Of a DNA stretch of 64,000 nucleotides, positions 17,256 to 26,670 are shown one piece after another. Location of the stretch: contig NZ_LZKL01000089.1 of the NCBI RefSeq assembly GCF_001668725.1, positions 62,001 to 126,000 on the forward strand. The letters are read 5' to 3'. The position numbers were made by a program, and so were the translations under genes. The DNA is from Mycobacterium sp. E787. GTDB taxonomy: Bacteria; Actinomycetota; Actinomycetes; Mycobacteriales; Mycobacteriaceae. The first letter of the stretch is position 1; the number at the start of each line of letters is the position of its first letter. The notes under the pieces are model-generated. The model was not told where the DNA came from. It saw only the letters and a program-made list of their open reading frames with translations, and made no database searches.

Positions 17256-18869
17256 ATGGTCGCCGCAGATCTCGTCGTCACCGGAACCATCCTGACGGTC
17301 GACGAGAAGCGGCCCGCCGCCGAGGCCCTCGCGATCACCGACGGACGCATCACCGCGGTCGGCACCCGCTCCGAGGTCGCCGAGCATATCGGCGCCGGCA
17401 CCCAGATCGTCGACGCGGGCTCGATGGGTGGGGGCTGCGTGATGCCGGGATTCGTCGAGGCGCATGGACATCCGCTGATGGAGGCGCTCGCGCTGTCGGA
17501 CCGGATCGTCGACATCCGGCCCGTCACCATCGCCGACGCGGACGACGTCGTCGCGGCCGTGCGCGGCGAGGTCGCCAAGAGGGGCGAGGCCGGCGCCTAC
17601 CTCAACGGCTGGGACCCGCTGCTCCAGGCCGGGCTGCCGCAGCCCAGCCTCGAATGGCTCGACGACGTCGCCCCCGACGGCCCGTTGGTGATCATCCACA
17701 ACTCCGGGCACAAGGCCTATTTCAACTCGCACGCCGCCCGGCGCGCCGGGCTGACCCGCGACACCCCGGACCCCAAGGGCGCCCGGTTCGGCCGCGGCAC
17801 GGACGGCGAACTCGACGGCAGCGCCGAGGAGACCGGGGCCGTCTTCCCGCTCTTGGCCGGCGCCGTCGAGCCCGGCAACTACCCGGAGCTGCTGCGCGCC
17901 GAGTGCGCCCGGCTCAACCGCGCGGGCCTGACCACCTGCTCGGAGATGGCGTTCGACCCGGCGTTCCGGCCGATGGTCGAGAAGCTGAGCGGTGAGCTGA
18001 CCGTCCGGCTGCGCACCTACGAGATCTCCAACCCGCAGATGCGCAGCGACGCCACCCCCGGCCAGGGCGACGACATGCTGCGCCAGGTCGGCATCAAGAT
18101 CTGGGTGGACGGCTCGCCGTGGGTGGGCAACATCGCCCTGACCTTCCCCTACCTGGACACCGACGCCAGCCGCACCATCGGGGTGCCGCCCGGCTCCTGC
18201 GGGCACGCCAACTACACCAAGGAGCAGCTGACCGAGATCGTCGGCGCCTACTTCCCGCTGGGCTGGCCGATGGCGTGCCACGTGCAGGGCGACGCCGGGG
18301 TGGACACCATTCTCGACGTCTACGAGGAGGCGCTCGAGCGGCACCCGCGCCCCGACCACCGGCTGCGCCTCGAGCACGTCGGCGCCATCCGCCCCGACCA
18401 ACTCCGGCGGGCCGCCGACCTCGGCGTCACCTGCAGCATCTTCGTCGACCAGATCCACTACTGGGGCGACATCATCGTCGACGGGCTGTTCGGGCCCGAG
18501 CGCGGATCCCGTTGGATGCCGGCGGGTTCCGCCGTGGCCACCGGCATGCGGATCTCGCTGCACAACGACCCGCCGGTCACGCCCGAGGAGCCGCTGCGCA
18601 ACATCAGCGTGGCGGTCACCCGCACGGCACCCAGCGGCCGGGTGCTCGCGCCCGAGGAGCGGCTGACGGTCGAACAGGCGATCCGCGCGCAGACCATCGA
18701 CGCCGCCTGGCAGCTGTTCTCCGACGACGTGATCGGCTCGCTGGAGGTCGGCAAGTACGCCGACATGGTGGTGCTGTCGGCCGATCCGCGCACCGTGCCG
18801 CCCGAGGACATCGCCGACCTCGAGGTGCGCGCGACGTATCTGGCGGGCCGCCGGGTCTACGGCGCGTGA
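17256..18869 (+). CDS. Amidohydrolase-3 family metal-dependent hydrolase, Rv0552-like
   Basis: 537 residues of the YtcJ-type amidohydrolase family: a small N-terminal beta domain (VTGTILTVDEKRPAAEALAI), metal ligands in GFVEAHGHPLMEAL, later ligands in CHVQGDAGVDTILD and RLEHVGAI, and the closing beta strand with GKYADMVVLSADPRTVP. Hydrolyses an amide or imide bond with zinc; substrate unknown. Start ATG 17256. It overlaps menC by 4 bases (GTGA), so it heads the menC-bpoC unit. Corresponds to Rv0552. Confidence 0.88.
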   Translation: MVAADLVVTGTILTVDEKRPAAEALAITDGRITAVGTRSEVAEHIGAGTQIVDAGSMGGGCVMPGFVEAHGHPLMEALALSDRIVDIRPVTIADADDVVAAVRGEVAKRGEAGAYLNGWDPLLQAGLPQPSLEWLDDVAPDGPLVIIHNSGHKAYFNSHAARRAGLTRDTPDPKGARFGRGTDGELDGSAEETGAVFPLLAGAVEPGNYPELLRAECARLNRAGLTTCSEMAFDPAFRPMVEKLSGELTVRLRTYEISNPQMRSDATPGQGDDMLRQVGIKIWVDGSPWVGNIALTFPYLDTDASRTIGVPPGSCGHANYTKEQLTEIVGAYFPLGWPMACHVQGDAGVDTILDVYEEALERHPRPDHRLRLEHVGAIRPDQLRRAADLGVTCSIFVDQIHYWGDIIVDGLFGPERGSRWMPAGSAVATGMRISLHNDPPVTPEEPLRNISVAVTRTAPSGRVLAPEERLTVEQAIRAQTIDAAWQLFSDDVIGSLEVGKYADMVVLSADPRTVPPEDIADLEVRATYLAGRRVYGA

Positions 18870-19837
18870 CGCCCTCGCTGGCTGACCTGCTGGATCGGCT
18901 GCACGTGGTGGCGCTGCCGATGCGGGTGCGCTTCCGCGGCATCACGACCCGCGAACTCGCGCTGATCGAGGGCCCGGCCGGGTGGGGCGAGTTCGGGGCC
19001 TTCCCCGAATACGGTCCGCCCGAGGCCGCGCACTGGCTCGCCGCGGGTATCGAGGCCGCCTACCGCCCGCCCCCGCCGCTGAAGCGCGACCGCATCCCGA
19101 TCAACGCCACCGTGCCGGCCGTCGAGGCCACCCGGGTCGGCGAGGTGCTGTCCCGGTTCCCGGGGGCGAGCACGGCCAAGGTGAAGGTCGCCGAGCCCGG
19201 GCAGACCCTGGCCGACGACGTCGACCGGGTCAACGCCGTGCGCGCACTCGTGCCGACCGTGCGGGTGGACGCCAACGGCGGCTGGAGCGTCGAGCAGGCG
19301 GCGCGGGCGGCGGCGGCCCTGACCGCCGACGGCCCGCTGGAGTACCTCGAACAGCCGTGCGCGACCGTCGAGGAGCTGGCCGCGCTGCGCGCGCGGATCG
19401 ACGTGCCGATCGCCGCCGACGAAAGCATCCGCAAGGCCGACGACCCGCTCGCCGTGGTCCGCGCCGGGGCCGCGGACATCGCCGTGCTGAAAGTCGCCCC
19501 GCTGGGCGGGGTTTGGGCCCTGCTTGCCATCGCCGCCCAGATCGACATCCCGGTCGTCGTCTCCAGCGCGCTGGACTCCGCGGTCGGCATAAGCCACGGC
19601 CTGACCGCCGCGGCGGCACTGCCGCGGCTGCGCCATGCCTGCGGGCTGGGCACGGGCGGCCTGTTCACCGACGACGTGGCCGACGTACCCGCCCCCGTCG
19701 ACGGCTACCTTTCCGTCGGGCCGGTGACGCCCGACCCGGCGCGACTGCGGGCCCTGGCCGCCCCGGCCGAGCGGCGGCAATGGTGGATCGACCGGATCAA
19801 GGCCTGTCATCCGCTGCTTGTACCGTCGTCCGGATGA
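18866..19837 (+). CDS. menC: o-Succinylbenzoate synthase
   Basis: 323 residues of the enolase superfamily; dehydrates SHCHC to o-succinylbenzoate in menaquinone synthesis. Acid/base Lys in TAKVKVAEPG, metal ligands Asp in RVDANGGWS, Glu in YLEQPC and Asp/Glu in AADESIR, second Lys in IAVLKVAPLGG. Start GTG 18866 overlaps the stop of the amidohydrolase; stop TGA overlaps the ATG of bpoC. Corresponds to Rv0553. Confidence 0.93.
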   Translation: MTPSLADLLDRLHVVALPMRVRFRGITTRELALIEGPAGWGEFGAFPEYGPPEAAHWLAAGIEAAYRPPPPLKRDRIPINATVPAVEATRVGEVLSRFPGASTAKVKVAEPGQTLADDVDRVNAVRALVPTVRVDANGGWSVEQAARAAAALTADGPLEYLEQPCATVEELAALRARIDVPIAADESIRKADDPLAVVRAGAADIAVLKVAPLGGVWALLAIAAQIDIPVVVSSALDSAVGISHGLTAAAALPRLRHACGLGTGGLFTDDVADVPAPVDGYLSVGPVTPDPARLRALAAPAERRQWWIDRIKACHPLLVPSSG

Positions 19838-20613
19838 TCAACCTGGCATACGACGATCGCGGGACCGGTGAGCCCGTCGTTTTCATCGCCGGCCGCGGCG
19901 GCGCCGGGCGCACCTGGCACCCGCACCAGGTCCCGGCCTTCCTGGCCGCGGGATACCGCTGCATCACCTTCGACAACCGCGGGATCGGCGACACCGAAAA
20001 CGCCGAGGGATTCACGACGCAGACCATGGTCGCCGACACCGCGGCGCTGATCGAGTCGCTGGGCGCCGCCCCGGCCCGCATCGTCGGGGTGTCCATGGGC
20101 GCGTTCATCGCGCAGGAGCTCATGGTGGCGCGGCCCGAGCTGGTCAAATCGGCGGTGCTGATGGCCACCCGAGGCCGGCTGGACCGCGCCCGCCAGTTCT
20201 TCCACGACGCCGAGGTCGAGCTGCACGCCTCGGGGGTCCAGGTGCCGCCCATGCTGGACGCGCGAAACCGCCTGCTGGAGAGCTTTTCGCGCAAGACGCT
20301 CAACGATGACGCGGCCGTCGACGACTGGATCGCGATGTTCACCACGTGGCCGGTCAAGCAGACCCCGGGCCTGCGCACCCAGATGTACGTTTCGCCACAG
20401 ACCAACCGGCTGGCCGCCTACCGCAGCATCGCCGCGCCGGTGCTGGTGCTCGGCTTCGCCGACGACATCGTGACGCCGGCCTACCTGGGGCGGGAGGTCG
20501 CCGACGCGATCCCCAACGGGCGGTACCTGCAGATACCCGACGCCGGTCACCTCGGGTTCCTGGAGCGCCCCCAGGCCGTCAACGCCGCGGCGCTGCAGTT
20601 CTTCAAGTCCTAG
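19834..20613 (+). CDS. bpoC: Alpha/beta hydrolase, BpoC-like
   Basis: 259 residues. Start ATG 19834 overlaps the menC stop (ATGA). Alpha/beta-hydrolase motifs: oxyanion region FIAGRGGAGRTW, nucleophile elbow GVSMGAFIAQEL (Ser), acid Asp in LGFADDIVTPAYL and catalytic His in DAGHLGFLERP. Named a peroxidase (non-haem bromoperoxidase) in M. tuberculosis (Rv0554), but the true role in the menaquinone neighbourhood is unproven; a MenH-like SHCHC synthase role is possible because menH is otherwise absent here. Confidence 0.88.
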   Translation: MINLAYDDRGTGEPVVFIAGRGGAGRTWHPHQVPAFLAAGYRCITFDNRGIGDTENAEGFTTQTMVADTAALIESLGAAPARIVGVSMGAFIAQELMVARPELVKSAVLMATRGRLDRARQFFHDAEVELHASGVQVPPMLDARNRLLESFSRKTLNDDAAVDDWIAMFTTWPVKQTPGLRTQMYVSPQTNRLAAYRSIAAPVLVLGFADDIVTPAYLGREVADAIPNGRYLQIPDAGHLGFLERPQAVNAAALQFFKS

Positions 20614-20712
20614 TTGGGCGCCCAGCGTCGACTTGTTGCGCGAAATCAAGGCGATTTGGCTCAACAACTCCACGTTCGGCGGCCAATCGCAGGGTTGTGA
20701 CACGCTGTAGTG

Positions 20713-22350
20713 GTGAACCCCTCGACGACACAGGCCCGCGTCGTCGTCGACGAACTGATTCGCGGCGGCGTCCGCGACGTGGTGCTGTGCCCCGGGTCGC
20801 GCAACGCCCCGCTGGCGTTTGCGCTGCAGGACGCCGACCGGTCCGGCCGGGTCCGGCTGCACGTCCGCATCGACGAGCGCACCGCGGGCTACCTGGCGAT
20901 CGGGCTGGCGATCGGCGCCGGTGCTCCGGTGTGCATCGCGATGACGTCGGGTACCGCCGTGGCCAACCTCGGCCCGGCCGTGGTCGAGGCCAACTACGCG
21001 CGGGTGCCGCTGGTCGTGCTGTCGGCCAACCGGCCCTACGAGCTGCTGGGCACCGGGGCCAACCAGACCATGGAGCAGCTGGGCTACTTCGGCACCCAGG
21101 TCCGCGCCGCCGTCAGCCTCGGCCTGGCCGAGGACGCGCCCGAGCGGCTGGATTCGCTCAACGCCACGTGGCGATCGGCCACCTGCCGCGTGCTGGCGGC
21201 CGCGACGGGATCGCGCAACGCCAACGCCGGCCCCGTGCAGTTCGACATCCCGCTGCGCGAACCGCTGGTGCCGGACCCCGAACCCCACCGCGCCGCGACC
21301 CCGCCGGGCCGGCCCGGCGGCAGGCCGTGGACGTACACGCCGCCGGCAACCTTCGACCAACCGCTGGACGTCGACCTGACGCCCGACACGGTCGTCATCG
21401 CCGGACACGGCGCGGGCGTCCAGCCCAACCTGGAGCAGCTGCCCACCGTCGCCGAGCCGACGGCGCCGGCGCCGGCCAACCCCCTACACCCGCTCGCGCT
21501 GCCGCTGCTGCGACCGAAGCAGGTGATCATGCTCGGCCGCCCGACGCTGCACCGCCCGGTGTCGGCGTTGCTGGCCGACCCCAACGTGCCGGTGTACGCC
21601 CTGACCACCGGGCCCCGCTGGCCGGACGTCTCGGGCAACTCGCAGGCCACCGGAACGCGGGCGGTCACCAGCGGGGCGCCCCACCCCGCGTGGCTGCGCC
21701 GCTGCGCGGAGATGAACGAGCACGCGGTCTCCGCGGTCCGGGGGCAGCTGGCGGTGCACCCGCTGACCACCGGGCTGCACGTCGCCGCGGCCGTGGCCGA
21801 CGCGCTGCGGCCGGGTGACCAGCTGGTGCTCGGGGCGTCCAACCCGGTGCGCGACGCGGCGCTGGTCGGTTTGGACGCCCACGGAATACAGGTGCGGTCC
21901 AACCGCGGGGTCGCCGGCATCGACGGCACGGTGTCCACCGCGATCGGCGCCGCCCTTGCACATGAGGGGTCGCACGACGGCCGGACCGTCGCGCTGATCG
22001 GCGACCTGACGTTCGTGCACGACAGCTCCGGGCTGCTGATCGGCCCCACCGAACCGACACCGCAACGGCTGACGATCGTCGTGTCCAACGACAACGGCGG
22101 CGGCATCTTCGAACTGCTCGAGCAGGGTGACCCGAGGTTCTCCGATGTGTCCTCGCGGATCTTCGGCACCCCGCACGACGTCGACGTCGGCGCCCTGTGC
22201 CGCGCGTACCACGTGGAGAGCCGCCAGATCGAGGTCGACGAGCTCGACGCGGCGCTCGACGAACCGGGGACCGGCATGCGGGTGCTGGAGGTCAAGGCGG
22301 ACCGCTCGTCGCTGCGGCAGCTGCACGCCGCCATCAAGGCCGCTCTATGA
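20713..22350 (+). CDS. menD: SEPHCHC synthase (menaquinone biosynthesis)
   Basis: 545 residues of the thiamine-diphosphate enzyme family, condensing isochorismate with 2-oxoglutarate. N-terminal [16 protein letters not shown] and [15 protein letters not shown] (catalytic Glu region), [18 protein letters not shown], and the ThDP/Mg motif with [14 protein letters not shown] and later [17 protein letters not shown] 20713 gives the [16 protein letters not shown] start seen in mycobacterial MenD; a GTG one codon earlier is equally readable. Corresponds to Rv0555. Confidence 0.94.
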   Translation: MNPSTTQARVVVDELIRGGVRDVVLCPGSRNAPLAFALQDADRSGRVRLHVRIDERTAGYLAIGLAIGAGAPVCIAMTSGTAVANLGPAVVEANYARVPLVVLSANRPYELLGTGANQTMEQLGYFGTQVRAAVSLGLAEDAPERLDSLNATWRSATCRVLAAATGSRNANAGPVQFDIPLREPLVPDPEPHRAATPPGRPGGRPWTYTPPATFDQPLDVDLTPDTVVIAGHGAGVQPNLEQLPTVAEPTAPAPANPLHPLALPLLRPKQVIMLGRPTLHRPVSALLADPNVPVYALTTGPRWPDVSGNSQATGTRAVTSGAPHPAWLRRCAEMNEHAVSAVRGQLAVHPLTTGLHVAAAVADALRPGDQLVLGASNPVRDAALVGLDAHGIQVRSNRGVAGIDGTVSTAIGAALAHEGSHDGRTVALIGDLTFVHDSSGLLIGPTEPTPQRLTIVVSNDNGGGIFELLEQGDPRFSDVSSRIFGTPHDVDVGALCRAYHVESRQIEVDELDAALDEPGTGMRVLEVKADRSSLRQLHAAIKAAL

Positions 22351-22363
22351 ATTTTCGAGCACC

Positions 22364-22897
22364 GTGATCGATCCAAAAGCATTGCTGCACATCCTGATTC
22401 ATGGCCGCAGCGACGAGCCGCCGACCACCCGGGCCGGGATTACGTTGCGGTGGTTGCGGATTGCGGTGTTGATCCTGGCCGGCCTGGTCACGCTGCAGTC
22501 GGTGCTGCTGGTGGCCGGCGCCTGGCGCAACGATCTCGCGATTCGGCACCACATGGGCGTGGCCCAGGCCGAGGTCCTCAGCGCCGGACCGCGGCGCTCC
22601 ACCATCGAATTCGTCACACCCGAGCGCGTCACCTACCGGCCCGAGCTCGGGGTGCTGTATCCCTCCGAGCTGGCGACCGGCATGAGGATCTACGTGGAGT
22701 ACAACAAGAACGACCCGAACCTGGTTCGGGTGCAGCATCGCAACGCCGGCCTGGCGATCATCCCGGCGGGTTCCATCGCGGTGGTGGCCTGGTTGGTCGC
22801 GGCGGCCGCCCTGATCGGCCTGGCGCTGCTGGACAGGGGGCTGGATCGCCGCGCCAAGGCGCCCGACCAGCAGATTTCGCACGACGTATGCTCGTAG
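22364..22897 (+). CDS. DUF3592 membrane protein, Rv0556-like
   Basis: 177 residues from GTG 22364. Two membrane segments flank an extracytoplasmic beta domain: LRIAVLILAGLVTLQSVLLV near residue 30 and SIAVVAWLVAAAALIGLALL near residue 145. The middle (TIEFVTPERVTYRPELGVLYP...GMRIYVEYNKNDPNLVR) is the DUF3592 pattern. Starts 13 bases after menD, probably co-transcribed. Function unknown. Confidence 0.85.
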   Translation: MIDPKALLHILIHGRSDEPPTTRAGITLRWLRIAVLILAGLVTLQSVLLVAGAWRNDLAIRHHMGVAQAEVLSAGPRRSTIEFVTPERVTYRPELGVLYPSELATGMRIYVEYNKNDPNLVRVQHRNAGLAIIPAGSIAVVAWLVAAAALIGLALLDRGLDRRAKAPDQQISHDVCS

Positions 22898-22935
22898 GCA
22901 ACCTTTCCGACAGCCGGCGCTGACATCGTGGTGTT

Positions 22936-24090
22936 GTGCGCGTTGCCATCGTCGCCGAGTCCTTCCTCCCCAATGTCAACGGTGTCAGCAACTCAGTGCT
23001 GCGCGTCCTCGAGCATCTGCGTCGCACCGGCCACGAAGCCCTCGTCATCGCCCCCGACAACCCGCCGGGCCAGCCGCGGGCGGATCGGATTCACGACGGC
23101 ATCCGGGTGCACCGGGTGCCGTCGCGGATGTTCCCCAAGGTCACCACGCTGCCGCTTGGGCTGCCCATGCCCCGAATGGTCAGCGTGCTACGCGGATTCG
23201 ACCCCGACGTCGTGCATCTGGCGTCGCCGGCGTTGCTGGGTTACGGCGGGGTGAAAGCGGCCCGCTGGCTCGGGGTGCCGACGGTCGCGGTGTATCAAAC
23301 CGACGTCCCGGGTTTCGCGGCGAGCTACGGCATCCCGATGACGACCCGCGCCGCGTGGGCCTGGTTTCGGCACCTGCACACCCTGGCCGACCGGACGCTG
23401 GCGCCGTCCAGCGTGACGATGGAATCGCTCGTCGCGCAGCGGTTCCCGCGGGTGCACCGGTGGGCGCGCGGGGTCGACGTGCTGCGGTTCGCGCCGTCGG
23501 CCCGCAGTGATGAGCTCAGGCGGCGGTGGTCGCCGCACGGCAAGCCGATCGTCGGGTTCGTGGGCAGGCTCGCGCCGGAGAAGCACGTCGAACGGCTGAC
23601 CGCGCTGACCGCCGACGATTCCGTGCAGCTGGTCATCGTCGGCGACGGCGTCGATCAGCGCAAACTGCAATCGGCAATGCCCACAGCGGTTTTCACTGGA
23701 GCGCTGTACGGCGAGGAGCTCGCCGCGGCGTACGCCAGCATGGACGTCTTCGTGCACCCCGGTGAGCACGAGACCTTCTGCCAGGTCGTGCAGGAAGCGC
23801 TGGCCTCGGGGCTGCCGGTGATCGCCCCGGACGCCGGCGGGCCACGAGACCTGGTGGCCCCGTACCGCACCGGACTGCTGTTGGCAGTGAACGAGTTCGA
23901 GGCGCGGCTGCCCGAAGCGGTCGCACACCTGCTCGCCGAGCGGCACCGCTATGCGCCGGCCGCCCGGCGCAGCGTGCTCGGCCGCAGCTGGCCGGTCATC
24001 TGCGACGAGCTGCTCGGCCACTACGAGGCGGTGCTGTCGCCGTTCTCCCGGCGGCGCGTGTTCGCCAAGCGCTACGCCCAGGGCGAGTAG
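22936..24090 (+). CDS. mgtA: GDP-mannose-dependent alpha-mannosyltransferase
   Basis: 384-residue GT4 (GT-B) enzyme. N-terminal [18 protein letters not shown] is the acceptor-side glycine loop; donor-site motifs are [16 protein letters not shown] and the EX7E-type stretch [20 protein letters not shown]. In mycobacteria this orthologue (Rv0557, earlier called PimB) mannosylates a glucuronosyl-diacylglycerol acceptor. Start GTG 22936. Corresponds in place and length to Rv0557. Confidence 0.9.
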   Translation: MRVAIVAESFLPNVNGVSNSVLRVLEHLRRTGHEALVIAPDNPPGQPRADRIHDGIRVHRVPSRMFPKVTTLPLGLPMPRMVSVLRGFDPDVVHLASPALLGYGGVKAARWLGVPTVAVYQTDVPGFAASYGIPMTTRAAWAWFRHLHTLADRTLAPSSVTMESLVAQRFPRVHRWARGVDVLRFAPSARSDELRRRWSPHGKPIVGFVGRLAPEKHVERLTALTADDSVQLVIVGDGVDQRKLQSAMPTAVFTGALYGEELAAAYASMDVFVHPGEHETFCQVVQEALASGLPVIAPDAGGPRDLVAPYRTGLLLAVNEFEARLPEAVAHLLAERHRYAPAARRSVLGRSWPVICDELLGHYEAVLSPFSRRRVFAKRYAQGE

Positions 24091-24099
24091 CCGTCGCGG

Positions 24100-24924
24100 T
24101 CAGCCCTGCGCCAGCTCCGCGACGGGCTGCCACTGCTCCCAGGTGCGTAACCGGTTCTCGTAGTCGGCCCTGGCCGTCTGCAGCGGCGAAGCGCCGAAGA
24201 ACACCCGCAGCGGCGGCTCCTTCGCGTCCACCACCTTCAACAGCGCGGCCGCCGACGCCGCAGGGTCGCCCGGGCTGGCCCAGCGCCTGCTGCGCTCGGC
24301 CTGGACCGCGGCGCGCACCTCGTCGTACGCCGGCAGGGGATTGGAGTGCCTCGCCGACGCGCCACTCCAGTCGGTGTCGAAGCCGCCGGGTTCGACCAGC
24401 GTGACGTGTACGCCAAAGGGCGCGACCTCCAGGGCCAGCGCCTGCGAGAAGCCCTCCAGCGCCCACTTCGACGCGTGGTACATGCCGACCAAGGGAAACG
24501 CGACGATGCCGCCGATCGAGGACACCTGGATGATGTGGCCGCCGCGCTGCTCGCGCAGGTACGGCAACGCGGCTTGCGTAACCCACAGCGCCCCAAACAC
24601 ATTGGTCTCGATCTGATCGCGCGCCTCTTGCTCGGTGAGCTCCTCGACGAACCCGAAGTGCCCGTAACCGGCGTTGTTCACCACGACGTCCAGGCGACCG
24701 AAATGGTCGTGCGCCTGCTTGACCGCCGCGAAGTCGGCCTCACGGTCGGTGACATCCAACCGAATCGGCAGCAGCGCGTCGCCGTACTTCCCGACCAGGT
24801 CGTCCAGCGATGCCGTGTCGCGTGCCGTGGCCGCGACCTTGTCGCCGCGCTCCAGCGCGGCTTTCGCCCATTCGCGCCCGAATCCGCGCGACGTACCGGT
24901 GATAAACCAAACTTTTTCGCTCAC
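24100..24924 (-). CDS. Short-chain dehydrogenase/reductase (inserted module)
   Basis: 274 residues from GTG 24924. Classical SDR: WFITGTSRGFGREWAKAAL cofactor motif, NNAGYGHFGFVEEL, catalytic Ser in IIQVSSIGG, and YHASKWALEGFSQAL with Tyr and Lys. Converges with mgtA and runs opposite to the sulfotransferase gene. Substrate unknown. This gene and the next three interrupt the mgtA-menG neighbourhood known from M. tuberculosis. Confidence 0.9.
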   Translation of the reverse strand: MSEKVWFITGTSRGFGREWAKAALERGDKVAATARDTASLDDLVGKYGDALLPIRLDVTDREADFAAVKQAHDHFGRLDVVVNNAGYGHFGFVEELTEQEARDQIETNVFGALWVTQAALPYLREQRGGHIIQVSSIGGIVAFPLVGMYHASKWALEGFSQALALEVAPFGVHVTLVEPGGFDTDWSGASARHSNPLPAYDEVRAAVQAERSRRWASPGDPAASAAALLKVVDAKEPPLRVFFGASPLQTARADYENRLRTWEQWQPVAELAQG

Positions 24925-24967
24925 GCAGTGATGCAACGCAACCGTCGGCGCGTCATTCCCGGCGGGC

Positions 24968-25462
24968 TCACCGGATCGGCGTCCATTGCGTGTCGTTGAG
25001 GAATCTCTTGAGGAGCCGGTCGAGCTGGTGGAGGTCGGCTGCCGACCATCCCGAAAGCGCCCGGGCCAGATGATCCCGCCGCACCTCGTGGAGTGCTCCC
25101 GCGGCGCGTTCGCCCGGCGCCGTTGCCTCGATGACCGACACCCGTCCGTCGCTTGGATCGCCCCGGCGCGCGGCGAGTCCCGCGTCGACAAGCGCTTGCA
25201 CCCGGCGCGTGGCCATCCCGACGTCCATGTGCGCCATGCTCGCCAGGCGTCCCATCGGCTGCGGTCCCTCGTCAATCAAGACGCGTAGCAGAATGTAGGA
25301 CGGCTGCGACAGCTCGGTGTCGGCGGCCGCCGCCTGTCGCGCGAATGCCGAGCGGCTCACGCTGAGCCGCACGATGCGCGCAAGTGTGGCGCTGATGGAA
25401 TCCACCGAATCCAGCTTGCGGACGGATGTCACGCGCGCACCGTAGCCGGATAAGTTTGACAT
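24968..25462 (-). CDS. MarR-family transcriptional regulator
   Basis: 164 residues from ATG 25462 (a TTG two codons earlier is an alternative). Winged helix-turn-helix: SQPSYILLRVLIDEGPQPMGRL, MAHMDVGMATRRVQALVDAGL (recognition helix) and wing ARRGDPSDGRVSVIEAT. A 15-base inverted repeat lies right across its start codon, so it is probably autoregulated, and it likely controls the divergent sulfotransferase gene and perhaps the SDR 43 bases downstream. Confidence 0.9.
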   Translation of the reverse strand: MSNLSGYGARVTSVRKLDSVDSISATLARIVRLSVSRSAFARQAAAADTELSQPSYILLRVLIDEGPQPMGRLASMAHMDVGMATRRVQALVDAGLAARRGDPSDGRVSVIEATAPGERAAGALHEVRRDHLARALSGWSAADLHQLDRLLKRFLNDTQWTPIR

Positions 25463-25469
25463 AGTCAAA
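25455..25469. promoter_or_regulatory. MarR-type operator across the marR start codon
   Basis: TTTGACATAGTCAAA is an inverted repeat (TTTGAC-ATA-GTCAAA). The marR-type ATG (25462 downwards on the minus strand) lies inside it and the divergent sulfotransferase start is 44 bases away. Position and symmetry fit a self-regulating MarR site. Confidence 0.65.
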
Positions 25470-25512
25470 TAAATGGCGATAGCTTGGCTCCCTCGGGATC
25501 TGAGGAGAAGTC

Positions 25513-26670
25513 ATGCCCGCAACCCGCTTCTACTTCGACTGGGCCAACTACCGCACCATGCTTCGGCTGTTGCGTCGCGACCCACCGGCGTCGAAGCCAT
25601 GGATCCGCTACTTCGCCTTCCTCATCGGCGTGCCGGCAGTCGCGGCCGTCCACGCGGCATGCTTCGCGCTCGATCCGATCCTGTTCGGATCGCTGCGACG
25701 GACGACGGTGGTCGCGCCGACCTTCTGTGTCGGGCACGCCCGCAGCGGCACGACGTATCTGCACCGGCTGATGGCGGCGGACCCGCAGTTCAGCTACGCA
25801 TTGATGTACGAGCTTTTCTTCCCTTCGCTGCTGCAGAAACGCCTGCTGCGCCTGCTGTTTCGGCTCGACGCCGCGCTCATGGGCGGGCGGCTGCGTCACC
25901 GCCTCGATGCGGCCGAGGAGCAACGGTTCGCGCCGACCGACGACATGCACAGGACCGGCTTCTTCGTTCCGGAAGAAGACGACTTCTTTCTGACGTGGTC
26001 GCTGTGCTCCGGGTTCTGGATCGTCATGTTTCCCTTCATGGGCGAGCTGGACTTCTACCACGTCGACCACTGGCCGGACCGCAAGCGGCGGCGGGTGATG
26101 GGCTTCTACTCCGAATGCGTCCGGCGCCAGATCGCGCTGAACGGCGGCGGGACGCACCTGAGCAAGAATCCCACCTTCTGCGGCCGCGTCGAAGCGCTGA
26201 TCGAGACGTTTCCGGACGCGAGATTCATTGTGCCCCTGCGCAATCCTTACGAGACGATCCCGAGCCTGCTCAAGCTGTTGAAGAACGAGTGGGACCTGCG
26301 GGGTCGCGACGAGCACCTGATCGCGAAATCGCTGCGCGTGCTCGCGGATCAGTCGTTCGACGCGTATCGGCACCCGCTCGACGTCCTGGCCAGGCACCCC
26401 GAAGTGCGCTCGGCCGTCGTCGACTATCGCGAGCTGGTGGCGCACCCCGAGGCCACGATGCGCCGGATCTACCGCGAGCTGCAGCTCGACCTGGGACCGG
26501 TGGCCGCCAAGGCGTTCGAGTCCGCGGGCACCGCAGGCGGGCACGAGTCGGCCCACCGCTACAGCCTCGAGGAGTTCGGGCTCGATCCGCGGGAAATCCA
26601 CACGCGCCTGGCCGACCTGTTCGAGCAATACCGGTGGGATACCGAAGGAGAGCGTGCACATGCCCACTGA
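25513..26670 (+). CDS. Sulfotransferase-family protein
   Basis: 385 residues. PAPS 5'-phosphosulfate loop FCVGHARSGTTYLHRLM near residue 77 and the 3'-phosphate region RFIVPLRNPYETIPSLLKLL near residue 240. A hydrophobic stretch near residues 30-50 (IRYFAFLIGVPAVAAVHAAC) may hold it at the membrane. Strong ribosome site (GAGGAG) before ATG 25513. It belongs to the large family of mycobacterial STF-like proteins that sulfate lipids or sterols; substrate unknown. Overlaps the downstream gene by 11 bases, so the two products probably act together. Confidence 0.88.
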   Translation: MPATRFYFDWANYRTMLRLLRRDPPASKPWIRYFAFLIGVPAVAAVHAACFALDPILFGSLRRTTVVAPTFCVGHARSGTTYLHRLMAADPQFSYALMYELFFPSLLQKRLLRLLFRLDAALMGGRLRHRLDAAEEQRFAPTDDMHRTGFFVPEEDDFFLTWSLCSGFWIVMFPFMGELDFYHVDHWPDRKRRRVMGFYSECVRRQIALNGGGTHLSKNPTFCGRVEALIETFPDARFIVPLRNPYETIPSLLKLLKNEWDLRGRDEHLIAKSLRVLADQSFDAYRHPLDVLARHPEVRSAVVDYRELVAHPEATMRRIYRELQLDLGPVAAKAFESAGTAGGHESAHRYSLEEFGLDPREIHTRLADLFEQYRWDTEGERAHAH

